Shown in pieces: positions 1-13,246 of a DNA stretch of 64,000 nt (position 1 is the stretch's first letter; the number at the start of each line of letters is the position of its first letter). The DNA lies in NCBI RefSeq assembly GCF_023065955.2, contig NW_026623056.1:91697256-91761255 (forward strand), read 5' to 3'. Below the pieces are notes generated by a model that did not search any database, had not been told where the DNA came from, and was given only the letters and a program-made list of their open reading frames with translations. The stretch is from Ursus arctos. Its lineage: Eukaryota; Chordata; Mammalia; Carnivora; Ursidae. The position numbers and the translations under genes are program-made.

Positions 1-512
1 AGTGTTTAAAGCTCACCGGGCAAGGGCCACTAGTGGAAAGTGTGGAAAACTTAGGAAAGTGCTCTGGACCCCGGGGTGGTGCTCACCCGAGGGTCGTGCC
101 CACGGGACACAGGGTCTTCCCTCCTCGGGAAGTGCTGGATAAATCTTGTTTCTGCCTCGCGAGCAGCAGTCGGGCCACCGTGCCTGTGGTCGGGCTTTCT
201 CTCTAGCCTCTGCCACTTCTGAAGACGTTCACTGCCCCCAGCCTGGCCTTGTCCCCCACTTGTCCCCCCGGCCACAGATGGGGGAGCCATCTCGTGGGAA
301 GAGGCTGGCATCGTCCGCCACGCATGGCTCTCCCTGTTCACGCTCACAGGAGAGGCATTCCGGAGTCTCCGTTCCAAATTCCAAGGGCTCAACCCTGACC
401 ACCTGGGTCCTAATCGGAAGTGGGGTCCCAGTGGCCCATGCCTTAGGCCTACCCTTCTGGGCTCACTTCAAACCAAATATCATGACCTTCTGATTCTTCC
501 TTCAAAATACTT

Positions 513-525
513 CCCCCCCCCCCCC
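513..525. repeat. C13 homopolymer
   Basis: Thirteen consecutive C on the + strand. Confidence 0.95.
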
Positions 526-2059
526 AATGCCTGCTTCAGACGGTCTCGGCCAGCCTCTGGTTTAGACCATCACATCTCCTGGGCTTCACGGTGCGCTCCG
601 GGTCCACGCCTCCGGTGCCCCTCAGCCGAGCCCTGGGCACCGTCCAGGAGACCTGGCCCCACTCACAGCTTCATCCCAGCACTCCCCAGCACGGCGGTCT
701 CCGGGGGCCCACTGGCCACGGGACTTTGTCCAGATTCCTTCATCTGGAACACGCAGCCCAGATCCACCTTAAAACACGTCTCCAAGTCCGCTGAGCTGCC
801 AGAGTCCCGACACCAGCCTGAGCGCTCCCCACCTCAGGGCACCGTCCGAATTCCAGGCCTTCTCTGCCGACCCCACGGCCAGGAGACCACTGGAGATTCC
901 CTGACCCTTCCTAGGCTGCCCGGCCATTCTGTCACCTCAGCGAATGTTCACACCAGCCTTTTAAATAACCTGAAACGTATTTACGTAAGTCAGAGGGGCT
1001 GCCATCCAACAACAGGCCAGGGGGCTTCCGCTCTTTGGGAGCTGGTAGGAAGGATCACGGACGACGGCTCAGCCCTGAGTCCCCACGACCGACCAGCATA
1101 CACAGACGCAGCCCACCTTCATTCAGGGGATGCCGTCTGGTCCCAGTGCTCCTTTCTGGACGGGGGAACATTTCGGATCCCAGGCGTCCAGCTGACAAGG
1201 TGTTGCTTCTGGACAGTTCTACCCCTTCCATGTCCAACACCACTGCTACAAGACCCTCATCCAAGGAGAGAAACAGATGCTGTGGCGCGTGAGGAAAAGT
1301 CCGAGGAGCTCAGCGAGACGCCGAGGCCGACGGTGCCGGGAGGATGCAGGGGGATGTCCGACCCCCGGCTCCACACTGAGCGCTGCTCTTGAGGCCGTGA
1401 GCATTGCCACTCGCCGAGGGCCCTCCTCACCAGGCCCTGCTCCAGCCCGTGCAGGGTGATGCCACCATGTGCCACCTGCACTCCGCGTGGGCTGCCCCCC
1501 AAACCCACACGGATTTGAAACAAGGTGTTACCCGATCGGCCAAACCCAGATACCATCATGACACAGTCTCTAGGGAGATGAACCCCTCGTTCCAGAAGAC
1601 CTTCCGAAGCAGGGCCTACCCTGCGCGAGAGCAGATCCTCCCAGCGGCGGGGTGAAGGTGAGGACCCTCTTCTCGACGCCCTGCCCCGGAAGGAGCCCTC
1701 GTGGAGCCGCCCGTCCATCATCCAGGACAACTGCGCCATCCGGTTTTTAGTGCAGACTTCAGTCGTGGTTTTGGTTGTCAGAGTTTTCCGCGGGGCCTGT
1801 TAACTGTTAAGCCCAGGTAACCCCATCAACCGCGGTTCCCAGTCGGGTGTGTAGACGCCCCTCCAGATTTTCTGTGCTCCTCCTCTGTTAGTCTGTGACG
1901 TGCTCGGTCCGCCCACCGTTCCCTCAGGTCAGCACTTGCACACTTACCCCCCTCTTTGGCCACTGACTGACACCCCACGGCACAGTGAATAGACCCCCGT
2001 CCCTGCTGACTGCGGCCCTTCGCCTTTCAAACAGTGCGGTGATGCCCGTCCTTTCAGGG

Positions 2060-2185
2060 CGTAGTTGCACACGGACTGTCGGATCCCTGAGGACAGGAGC
2101 ATTTTGTCCTGTTCACGGCTCTGTCACCCGTACCTGATCCCAGAGAGCACTTGTGACAAACTGATTGAACGAACAAATGGACAAA
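2060..2185 (+). repeat. L2-like 3' end
   Basis: 'gacaggagcattttgtcctg' then 'tgacaaactgattgaacgaa' resembles the L2 3' end (gagggcaggga...tgaatgaatgaa). Confidence 0.45.
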
Positions 2186-3064
2186 CAGATGACATGGACA
2201 AATGGCCTGTGAAGGTGTCCCCACGGGCCACCGTTTCATCTGATACCCTTGTTCCCAAATTCACGGGCTGAGTCAGAGGACTGCAGACCCTCCCATTAAC
2301 CAGTCCCGCCAGGACCGCGGAGGTGCGCGCTCCCGCCGGCGACCTATGCCGTCTGTCTCCCTGGGCCCCGGCAGCCCGCTTGCTAGCAGGTGTTGAAATT
2401 CTGCTCAACTACTGGCTAAAAAACGGCATCTCTCTGAAGGAGCCTTTCTTAAAAACTGTTAGCCGCTGTTGCATTTTCCTGCTTCTTGACCTCTCTTCCG
2501 TGGCCCGGTTGTCTCTCCCTCCCCCTCTGCCGTAGGTCCCCGTGTGTCGGGGCAAACACTGTCCCATCCCTCTGGGCCTCGGGATGACTGGGATGGCATT
2601 ACCAAGGGGCTAGTGCATGTCCAGCCGAGGAACCGGCCCCATCTTCTCTCGTGCACCTGCGAGACGCGGTCGCCATGAGCTCGAGCCGGGCAAGGGACAG
2701 AGAGGGACAGACAGCCTCCCGCCTCAGCCGGGCGTCGGGGGGACTCGGGCGGCTCTGGTGGCCTTTGCCGCTCCCAGTGGCCTCCCGCACCCGAGCAGCA
2801 GTGGTACTGATCACAAAATGTGTTCAGTTCACCAAATGTGAACATCACAGAGGAAGTTCCTCATTTCAATGATGTATTTAAAGTATTTGGAATTCTTCCG
2901 AATGAGGGAGCTCAGAACAGCCAAAAAAAAACTAATTTCGGGGGGGGGGAGAAAAACCCTAATCCACTGAATTCTAATTTATCCCGAGCGGCTTATCTCT
3001 CATAGCAGACGCGCCGAGAACACCTTGACGGCATCTCACGGCAGAACTGTCTTCTCTCTTGCAG

Positions 3065-3108
3065 CACTCCCTACAAAGTGAGACCCGTGGCCGTCAAGCA
3101 ACTGTCTG
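3065..3108 (+). CDS. PDE9A: PDE9A coding exon, N-terminal region (window exon 1)
   Basis: The exon is 44 bp. A pyrimidine-rich tract and AG at 3063-3064 precede it and GTAAGG follows it. It starts with the last base of a split Arg codon, then reads TPYKVRPVAVKQLS, then gives one G to the next codon. Human PDE9A has Ile where this has Val. It matches human residues 74-87, in the variable N-terminal region outside the catalytic domain. Joining its final G to AG at 28716 makes Glu, as in the human PDE9A2 splice form. The upstream exons that code residues 1-73 are not in the window. Confidence 0.92.
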
Positions 3109-3419
3109 GTAAGGCCCTGCTATCATTTTTAAAATTAAAAGAAAAAAAGAAGGCTCCAGGCTGCCCCTGTGATTGAATATATATTAGGTAAGCATTTGAG
3201 TCTAAAACCCTGCACTGTTACAGAATCCAAAGCCCTATCTTACACTCCACCCTCGGCAGTCCCCCGGGGGCCTCCCTCCCCTGCGGTCCCTACCGGCTCA
3301 GCAGACACTGGGTGACGTTCCACGCGCGTCACCCTGGACGCTGGGCCTGTCCTGCTCGCTCAGACCGTGAGCCGCAAGGGTGAGCCATCTGCAGCCCCCA
3401 GGATGCTTCCCGTACTCAG

Positions 3420-6400
3420 TGGTGTTGTTTCGGTAAAACCCATTTCCTTTTGGATCTTGTATCTCTCTTATTTATGTATGATTCATGCATCATAAAATGG
3501 TCCCATTTCAGTGTAGATTTTGATGAGCTTTGAAACATGTATCCCCCTCGTGACTGTTGACCATTCTCAAGACACAGGACGTGTATCTTCTGTGCCCCTT
3601 CCCGGGGGACGCCCTCCCTCGACCCCTGCTCTCTGTCAGCAGCTGACCCGCCTTCTGACACTGCAGATTTCTGTGTCCCAGAGGGCTGTGTGAGTCACGC
3701 AGCGCGCGTACTCCTTTCTGACCCAGCCGGACGTCGGACACTTGTCTGTGTGCTGGGCGTCCCAGTACCTCATTCCTTTTTATTGCCAGGAAGCGTTCCG
3801 CGGTGAGGCCGGACCACAGTGTGACTACCCACCCACCTGTGAAAGGACTCCCGGGTGATTTCCATTCTGCGGCCTCTATGAATAAGGCTGCTATAAGCGT
3901 TCCAGGACATGCCTCTGTGGGGGCACATATTCTCAGTTCTCTTGGATTGAACGGGATTGTATTTGTTTCCCTTAAAAAAAAAAGCAAAAACCGCCAATCT
4001 GTTTTTTCCAAAGCGGCAGCACCGTTCTGCAGTCCCGCCCACGGTGTGTGCTCCCCATCTGCACTTGGAACTGTCCACCCTGTAATGCGAACCGTTCTAA
4101 GGGGTGTGTGGTGAGACTGCACTGGGTCTGAACTGGTGTTTCCCTAGTGACTAACGATGAGGAAAGCCTTTACTAACCGGTCATAAATCTTCTTCCGTGA
4201 TCTGTCGCAGTCGTCGAGACTTGCTTCCCTTACTGTGGAGTAGTGAGTGCTCCTGATCCATCGGCCACACCCCGTTAGTCACACGGGTCTTGTGAATATT
4301 TTCTCCCCACCTGACTCACTGTTTCATCTTCCTACTAGAGCTTTTCAGTGAGAAGAAGTATTAAATTCTGATTTAGGCCCGGATGATCCATTTTGTTCTT
4401 TCACAGTTTTGCACTGGGTGCCCTAGCTAAGCAATCCTAGCTCATCCCCTACCTGTGGGGTCCGCTGCCATGCTTTCTTCTAAAAGTTTTAGTTTTTTAG
4501 CTTGTACGTTTAGGTCTGTGATCTGTTTCAAGCTGACTTTTGTGTATGGCCTAAACCAGATGTTGAGGTTTATTTTCCTTTTTAAATTAATTTAAAAGTT
4601 AGTTATTTATATTATATTATAAATTACAAATATTTATAATATTTATAATTTATAAATTTATATATATTATATATAATAACATAAAATTATATATAAATTA
4701 TTATATTTATAAATTATACTGTATTTATATTATAAAGTTATTTATATTATAAAGAAGTTAATTTAATTTTGATTTTTTTATAAGAATGAAGGCTATGGAA
4801 CAGAATTCCGAAGCCACCTGTCAGGTGCTGGGAGGTGGGGATGAGGCACCGAGGCGTCTGGGCCTTTTCTCATCTTGAAAGTGACGGTGTTTCCATGTGG
4901 GCACTGGTTGCTTTAAATATTCTTTGATGCTTGAGTAGCTCTTTGAAAACTCTTCATTCAATCCCCTTCATGGTAGATGTTAGAATAAAGTAGGAGTTCT
5001 AACTTTTTCTAGGAAGAAAATTCCTTTTAACGTAAAAGGTACTTGAGCGCATGACTTGGTAATAAATGTGATTTTTTTTTTAACATCGTTATTAACTAAA
5101 CCCCATACTTTATTCGGATTTCACCAGTTTTTGTCCTGGTGTCTTTTTCCGCTCCAGCATCTGAGCCATGGTCCAGCCGTCATGCACTCATCGATGCGTT
5201 TTCCCGGTTAGCCCTGGTCTCGCAGGCACCCAGACTCCCCATGTTTGGCCTCAGAGCATCTGTAGAATGTCTCCCAGCCTGGGTTTGTCTGATGTTTCCT
5301 CATGCTCAGCCCAGGGGTATGGATTTGGGGAAAGAATGAGGGGGTCCAGGATATCCTCTTGACTCACTGGCCTCTCCACTGTGAAGTTACTGTTTTTCCC
5401 CTTCCTTACTCTATTCTTTGGAAGGCACTGCTCAGTCCAGCTCACCTTCAAGTGCGGGAGAAAAGGACTGACGTTCATTCTCTCTGTATGGATATCCACT
5501 TGCTCCAGAACGTTTGTTGAAAAGATAGTTCTTTCCCCCAGTGAATTATCATGACATCCTCGTCAAAACTCAGTCGACCACGTATGGATTAGTCTTTCTC
5601 TGGACTCGCCGTCCTATTTCATCAACTGACTACACGTCTGTGCTCCAACCCCTGCCACGCTATCTTGGTTACTGTACATTCACCGTAAGTCATGAAACCA
5701 GCAAACGCAAGTCCTCTGATTTCTTTCTTCTCTTTCAAAAATGTTTTACTTATTGCAGCTTCCTTTTATTTTCAAATAAATTTTAGAATCCATCCATCAA
5801 TTGCTACCAAAAAAAAAAAAAAGTCTGCTGGGACTTTGAAATTGTACTGAGTATGTAGAAACGCTTCAAAAAGAATTACTATCTATAGTGTTGAGTCTTC
5901 TGATTAATGAGTGTGGTATCTCTCGATTTATTTAGGTTTCTCTTAATATCTCTCAATATATTATAGTTGTTAAGGTAAAGTTCTTGAACAGATGTTGATA
6001 AATTCATCATTAAGTGTTTAATATTTGTAATGCTATTGTCAATGGATTTTTAGGTCAATTCCCAGCAGTCTTTAGTTTATAAAAATGTAATTGGCTTTGT
6101 GTATTGACTTAACTAAATTCACTTTAGCAGCAGATCTAGTGCCTTTTTGTAGATTTCCTATGATTTTCTACATCTGCAAATAGAGAATTGCTTCTTCCTT
6201 CTGGATCTGGATGTCTTTTGGTTCTTCTGTTTCTTTTTGTCAGGTTGTGCTTTGTGCATTTTCTATTCCTGTTATTGGGTTCATACTTATTTAGGATTGT
6301 TGTATCTCCTTAATGGGTCAGTCCCTTTATCCTTAGGAAAAATGTGGCCTTTATCCTTGGTTATTCTTTGTTTGAATATCTTCCTTATCTCCTGTTAATA

Positions 6401-6780
6401 CAGCTACCCAGGCTTTCTTAGGCTTGGTGCTCACATGTTATACTCTTTCCATCCTTTTACTTTGAATATAACTGTGTCTCTGTTATTTGAAGCATGTTTC
6501 TTATTGGCAGCATTTATCAATTTTGGCAATTTCAGCCTTTCAATTGGAGCTGGTAAACCATGTATAAGAAACATAATCATAGATACAGTTGGGTTAAATA
6601 TACTACTCATTTTGTTTATTTCATTCTTTTTTTTAACTTTTTCTCTCTTTTCCTGTATCTTTTGGATATTGAGCATTTTTTTCTCCATTCTCAGTCTCTG
6701 AGCTGTCCTTCATTTTATTTTTTCTTGGCTGCTCTGGGTTTCACAAACTGTATCACTGACATATCACAAATTATATTACG
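3420..6780 (-). mobile_element. Old L1 fragment(s), antisense
   Basis: In reverse complement this reads as L1 3' UTR and then the 3' part of ORF2. Landmarks on the + strand include the 'aataaggctgctataagcgttcc' type segment near 3880, the 'gatctgtttcaagctgac' segment near 4520, and ORF2-like antisense sequence from 5550 to 6300. It is broken by stops and an AT-rich tract. The inner boundary and the left limit of the 5' part are approximate. Confidence 0.7.
4565..4775. repeat. AT-rich TA-type tract
   Basis: About 200 bases of almost only A and T, with repeated ATTATA and TTATA words, within an L1 region. Confidence 0.9.
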
Positions 6781-9700
6781 CCACCCCTCGATGATGTGGG
6801 GTCTTAGAGCAGAGTGCTGGCGTTTCTCCCCACCCAGTGCTCTATGTCATAGATTTTACTTCTGTGCTACATATGTTTTAAGCCCCATCATCTACTGTGA
6901 ATCATTTGTTGCTTTCAACAGTCAATCATATTTCTTCTACATTTCTTTGATAGATCCATGTGTGCATTTTTTGCATACTGTTCATCATCTGGATTTTGTT
7001 TTCTCCCATTAAAGAGTGTGGGTTCTGTCCTGGCAGGCAGTTAAGTTATTTACAAATCAGTTTCATGTCTTTGAGACCCGTTTTTAGGCTTTGCGAGGAC
7101 AGTTACCGAGGACCCTTACTCCAGGGATAGCTCAGTCCTATTGCTAAAGGTGTGATGCTTCTGGGGTCTCCCTCGAACTCCTGGAGATGAGCTTGGGGGA
7201 TGTCAGGGGCTCATCATGTGGGACCTTGAAGGCCCATCGGGAGGCTACTACTCTAATTCCATTGGCAGAGGAGAGCATGGGGGCCAGGGGGGTGATGAGG
7301 AGTGGTCAGACTCTGGCATGTTCTGGGGAAGACCCCAGCTTATTTTCTGACTGAGCAGACATGGGATATGAAAGAAAGGGGAGTTGGAGAAGCCTCCAGG
7401 GTCACTGAGAAGGAAAAGCACCTCCCACAAGGAAACAAGCTGAGGGTGTGGTGGCTTCTGGGAGAAGGGAGCTCACTTTGGGACATATTGGTGCAGTGTG
7501 GCTGTGGGCACCAGTGCTGAGAAGATGTGTCTGGACGAGCCTGCAGCTCCCTCTCCACTGCGATGTGCCATGGGACTGATGATGGTGATGATGGTGGCCG
7601 TGTTTGCAGCCAGGGCTCGTGAGCTCCCTGGACAGGGAGGGGCTCGCAGGAGGGACCCAGGACAGAGACCTGAGACCCAGAGCTCCGGCACAGGATTCCA
7701 TCTGAAGAAGGACACTGGCCTCCTGTCACCATCCAGGACACAGGGGCCAGAATCATGAAGCCTTTGAGGAACAAAGAAGCAAAAGCAGACTGAGTGTGGG
7801 GCCGACCGGACAGGAATGAGCTTCAGGAAGGAGGACTGGGGGATGGGGCAGCTGTGCACAGATATTTACAAGGTGGTCACTGGAGGAGGGGATTTCTGTG
7901 TAACTTTGGGGCCCAACTTGGACTAGTGGAGGTGGGTTTGCGTTCCTTAAGGGAGAGAACCAGTGTGAGTGCACCTGGCTGTCTGGGGAACTCGGCCTCC
8001 GCAGGAGCTGGGATGAAGACATACGTTCTCTGCAGCCATAAGAAGTGGATTTCCTCCAAAGGTGTGCATCCCCTGGCATCGTGACCACCGCTGCACGGGG
8101 CAGGTCACCCTCACTCTGTGCACACTGACGGTCGGGCTAACCCCGCCTTGCCCTGGGTCTGGTGTATGAGGACCCTTTCTCTTCAGAAGCACTGGCATTC
8201 CAGGTTTTTCTTTTAGGGACAGACCCCCATGGCCCAAGGCTTCCTGAGACAAGTAAGGAAAGAGAGTTCTCTCTTTCCCTCTGGAACTTTTTCTACAAAT
8301 GTTAGCTTTTGGCTCTCTGCAGGGAAATGCCCCTCCGTCACCCACGCATCAGCGCCCAGCCCAGCCTTGCTTCCCAAGCCCTGAGCGTGGCTGAAAGTAG
8401 CCCCCATGGTCCATGAATCAAGAGGCCACACTCACAATGGCAGGAAAAAGCAGCTCAAGAAAGGAAGTTGGAGCCTGGGGTCCAGACTTCCATGCAGCTA
8501 CTGAGGTCCCTGGCCCTGGCCTGTCCTAGGGTCCCCGTCCTTCCCACTGACCCCACGTTTCAATAACTGCTCCTAACTTGTCCTAGCAGAGCCGTTCAAT
8601 CAATGCAGAAATGCCCCAGGGTCCTGCTGTTCTGTGACTTCAGTATTCAGAAACAAGAAAGTAAGGAGTATTGTGGAAAACATGACTTTTCATAGAAAAG
8701 AAGGGTCGAGGTCCTGGCCCAGGCCTCACACCCATGGCAGGTGCAGGGATGTGCTCGAGATCGAGGAACACCCACAGCAGAGAAGGATCGAGGAACAGGA
8801 ATCGTAACGTCCCCATAAACAGGGAGCTTCTCTGTTTACCAAACACCTTGTTAGAGAAATACTCTCTTCGCCTCAGCATGGGAGACAACCACATAGATAG
8901 ACCGGTTTCCTCTTTTATGGATGAAATAAAGTTAACAGCAACCGCGAAGACCACAGGATGGATCTTACGCTTCTCAGGACAAGGGTGCTGAGTCTTTTGA
9001 ACAGCCTTGAACCACCCTGCAGTTTCACTGGATCTGAGCGGCTCAAACGCAAACGGCATTTTTCCAAATTATCAGATACATTGTTTTGGTGTCCAGCCAG
9101 TTACCATGTGCCCGCCCACGTGTCCCCTGCCCACAGGAGCCGGTGGAGGAGAACATGGAGAACGGCTTCACCCTCAGTTAACCAGCATGATCTGAGCTGG
9201 AGGGGAAGGAGGGTCCTTGGAGCCGAAGCCGGGCCTCACCTGGGCTAAGCCTCCCTGAGCGCGGCACGGGGTATGAAGCTCTGCTGGGGGCTCTTCTGTG
9301 TCACAGATCATTTCTCTTTTGACCCAAGGCTGCCTCACCTCGTGGTCCTTTCACCGGGAGGCCCCGTGGAGGCTCTCGTTTCTGTCTCCCTGGGCAGAGA
9401 TCATGGGTGACTCTAGGCCTTCCTGCTTCCAACAGCTTCATTGTCCTTGAAGGACAGAAAATGAAAGTGAGCCAGAAAGACACATCAGGAGCCATCCCGG
9501 AGCAGAGGTGACAGGTGGCTGAACAGGAGTGATGGGGTGCTTGGCTGCACCTTGAACGCTGCCCAGAATTCCAGCGGGCCACAGCAGCCCCATCCACGGC
9601 GCACCTGCCTGTCCTGTTCCCACAGCTTTAGTGCTGGTCCTTATATCTCAAGACTCGGGGAGGCCAGGCCAGAAGTGGATCTGGCCACGTGTGCTTGTCT

Positions 9701-9999
9701 GCTCGGGTCTCTTAGAGAAACCGAGCCCCCCAGACTGGCTCCCCACAGTTTATGAAACAGGAGTCACAGTTCATGCCCAGGACTCGCCCTGGCTGACCTG
9801 TGGTTTGGTACAGTCTCAACACCACGGAACGCTGCAGGTGAAGGGGCTTCCGTGCAGTGAGCTGTGCCACCGGGGGGGACCGGGGGTAGAGAAGGCCATT
9901 ACAGTCCACACACAGGCGTTCTCACCGTGAAATACACGCCGGATGGTGAAGACTCGGCATACGTGAAAGAATATGAAATACTACGCTTATCAGTTTCAG

Positions 10000-10520
10000 A
10001 TTGATGTCATGTCTTCTTGGTGACATGTAATTCACAAACATAAAATGCGCCATTTTAAGGCGACGGTTCCGTGGTTTTTAGTAACAGTCACCGTATTGTG
10101 CAAAAACCACCACCCTCTAACTCCAGAGCATTTCCGTCACCCCCAGAAATCCCGTACCTGTTGTTGGCATGCACTCCCCTTGCCTTCACGCCCTGGTCCC
10201 TGGCAACCACTGTTGCTATGGAGATGCCCGTCTGGATGTCTCCTGTGATGGACGACATGGCCTTGCACGTCTGGCCTCTTCCCCCGAGAGCACAGCGTTT
10301 ACGGGGCTGCTCGGGTAGCGGCCTGTGTCAGCGCCCCGTTCCTGCCCATGGCCGAGCCGTGCTCTCTGTGAGCACGCACCCGCTGACGGCATTTGGGTTG
10401 CTTCCCCTCTGGGCTGCTGTGAGCGATGCCGCAGTGACCGTGGATGCACACGTTTTCGTGTGATACATGTTGAAATGAAGTATTTTGAGATCTACTGGGT
10501 CAAATAAAATATTAAAAATT
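10000..10520 (-). mobile_element. L1 3' UTR fragment, antisense
   Basis: The segment with 'taattcacaaacataaaatgc', 'gtcaccgtattgtgcaaaaacc' and 'ccctggcaaccactgttgct' is the reverse complement of the mammalian-wide L1M 3' UTR. No coding capacity remains. Confidence 0.65.
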
Positions 10521-10924
10521 TTTCAAAGTCCGGCCCATGCTCAGCAGCGCAGATCAGAGGCTGCTGGTGCCACCAAGCTCCTCCTCCCCCACTGCCTGCC
10601 GACCTCCCCGGCGCCAGGCCACCAGAGGTGTCGAGGGCTCACCTCCCAGGAATAGTCCCCCCAAGAGAGAGGGAGCCAAGAGACAAATGCATGGTGTCCT
10701 TGTGGGTGCTGGGCAGGTCTCTGAGGTCACCGACATGACAGGGTTGCTCAGGGGCCCCCCGCGATGAGCTGCAGCTGCCCCCCCCCCCCGCCCCACTGCG
10801 ACAGCCCCGTAATGACCCACCCTCTGCAGGCTCTCTTCCCTTCTCCCCTCAGTCCGGCACACGCTCCAGGGTTTCCCAGGGTCACTGCTGCACGCAACTC
10901 CCTGTCTGTGGGAGAGCTGCCCCC

Positions 10925-11110
10925 GGTCACTTGTCAGTTGGGTGACATGGCCTTGGGACAGCTTCCCACCACACCGCACTTCAGTTTCCCTGCAGAACCG
11001 GGAAGTGGAAAACATAGCCCGCGGATTCTTACAAAGACAAATGACGCAATTTGCGCAAAATGCTTAGCCCAGCGCCTGTCCCTTGGTAAACCGTAGCTGT
11101 CACTGGTAAT
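10925..11110 (+). repeat. MIR, forward
   Basis: 'gttgggtgacatggccttgg', 'cttcagtttccctgcagaac' and 'tgcttagcccagcgcctgtc' follow the MIR consensus order. Confidence 0.6.
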
Positions 11111-12496
11111 GACCCAGAGCGCGGCTTTGAGTGGCTGGCGTCGCACTTCCCTGGCACGGCTGACAGCTAACAGGACAGGAACGCCCCGAAGGTCTAAAAC
11201 CACACGGGGTGCTGGCTGTTGTCACTTGCCAGGCAAGTGCGCGCTTGGAACGCGAGCACAAAGGCGTTGCTCCTGAGAGATAACAACGCTCCGTGGTAAT
11301 CGTTTCTAGTCTCAGCGCGGCTTCACTGCGAAGACTTCACAGCCGCCTCAGTCACCCTGACTTGCATGATGTTTGAAACAGAAGGGATGCAGTGTGGCCA
11401 TGAGAACGAACCCTTCTCCTGGGCTGCCCCCGAGGGGCTTACCCCATTTCCGCCCTCTTGTCTTTACGGGATCGCGCGTCCCGCTCCCTTCGGGGTGGTC
11501 CCGCCAACGGGGGCCACAGCACCCAGCAGACGCGTGGCGGGCACACAGCTGTCTGAGGCCTTGGGACTCTGTGTCCTGACCACAGAATTTGATGACACGG
11601 AAATGATGGCACCTGAACATCACAGCGAGGACCTCGGGGGGCAGCCGCTTGGGCTGCCGTCTGCCTCTGGGCACCTGGGAGGGCCTGACGGAGCCACACA
11701 CACCCACGACCCACGTGGCCGCGGGGACCTGCGCAGACCCGAAGCCCACAGTTTGATGAAAGCTCCCACGCATGTAACCACCGCCCCATGGAGTTGAAGA
11801 GTGTCTTGTCACCCTGAAAAATCCCCCGGCCCTCCTTCCAAGTCCGTCCACACAGGCCCTAAGAAGCCACTGCTCTGACTTGCACAAGCAGGGACCCCCT
11901 CGCCCTGTCCTGGGTCTTCCCGCGAGCACAGTCGTCCCGTGTCCGGATTCCGTCAGCAGCATGCATTTAAGACACAGGCAGGTCGCTTGTTCACGTCTGT
12001 GTCGCTGAGAATTCCCTCTTACGAGCGCTCCGTTGCTGGCTCACTGCCCGCCCTGTTGAGCGACCTTGGGTCGTCTCCAGCGTAAGCCGCTGTAAACATC
12101 GTACGGATCTTCCCATGGCCGGATCTGTCGGTTATCTTGGGTCATAACCCAGGAGTGATGTCACTGGTCCGTATGATAAATGCATGCTTGACTGTAAGAA
12201 TGTGCCCGGCTGTTTTCCCGAGTGGCTGCGCCGCTTTCCCCTCCTCCCGGCCGTGTGGGAGTGACCGGGTGCTGCACACACGGCCCCACCTGACGCTCCC
12301 AGGTTTTTAAATTTGGGACATCAAGTAGGTAGGTCTTGCCTTAGGGTCTTATTTTATCTATATTTCCTTATGGTCTTAATTTCTATTTCTCAGATGATGT
12401 AATGATTGTTGATGTTTTTATGTGCTTATTGGAATCTGAATATCTTAATGTGTGAAGTGTCTGTTGTATGTGTTTTGCTTATTTTGTAAATGGGCT

Positions 12497-12515
12497 TGTG
12501 TGTGTGTGTGTGTGT
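12497..12515. repeat. (TG)n microsatellite
   Basis: About nine uninterrupted TG units in an antisense L1. Confidence 0.95.
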
Positions 12516-13163
12516 TTTATCACCGGTTGTAGGAAATTCCATACATTCTGGATATAATTCATCTGCCAGACAGATGTATGGCAAATACTTTTTCCCATTT
12601 CGTGGCTTAACTTGTTCATTTTCTTAATGAGGGCATTTGATGAGCAGAAGTTCTTAACTTAATAAAGTCTAAATTAACAAGTTATTCTTTTATGTATTGT
12701 ATTTTCTTGTGTCTTCTCTTTACCTACGCCAGGTAGAATGATAAGATACATTTTCAGAAGATTTAGAGTTATAGCTATTATATTTTAGTCTACAGTCCAA
12801 TTTAAATTAATTTGTGTGTGGTGTGAGATAGGGGTTGACCATCATTTTTTCTATACATGTATCTGGTTGTTATAACAGCACTTGTTAAAAAGACTTCCCT
12901 TGTTCTATCGAACCATGTAGATGCCTTTCTTGAAAACTATTTGTCTACGTGTGGGCCTCCTTGTGGTGTTTCTGTTCTGTTTCATCGATCTGTGTGCCTG
13001 TCTAGACACCGGTAATACACTGGCTTAATTGCCAGGGCTTAGAATCAGGAAGTTTTTCATATTTGTGCCTCCTCTCCAGTTGTTTTCACTCTACGGGTCT
13101 TTTTCTTTTCCCTATAAATACCAGAACTCAGAATCAACATGTCCATTTCTCTTTAAAAAGCCC

Positions 13164-13246
13164 AATGAGGGGCTCGATCCCAGGACCCCAGGATCACGCC
13201 CTGAGCCAAAGGCAGACACTTAACGACTGAGCCACGCAGGCGCCCC
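13164..13246 (-). mobile_element. Carnivore SINE fragment (SINEC, tRNA-derived head)
   Basis: Reverse complement of the SINE head, ending 'gactgagccacgcaggcgcccc'. The tail is missing, so it is a partial copy inside L1. Confidence 0.85.

Larger units (their letters stand above)
1..3064 (+). other. PDE9A: PDE9A intron, 5' part of window
   Basis: No coding exon was recognised. It contains a C13 run at 513-525, a G run at 2941-2949 and an L2-like 3' end at about 2060-2185. The rest is unremarkable GC-rich intron. The human residues that precede the 3065 exon (ending ANSER) were not found here. Confidence 0.7.

Noticed and set aside
7570..7610. Poly-histidine in a - strand frame as a metal-binding protein
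   Set aside because: It is only the translation of a short (GATGGT)n-like low-complexity tract.
9135..9180. CCCACAG followed by GAGCCGGTGGAGGAGAAC as an alternative PDE9A exon
   Set aside because: It starts with Ala-Gly like the human PDE9A1 insert, but the following codons do not match and a stop comes soon. The real counterpart is at 28427-28595.
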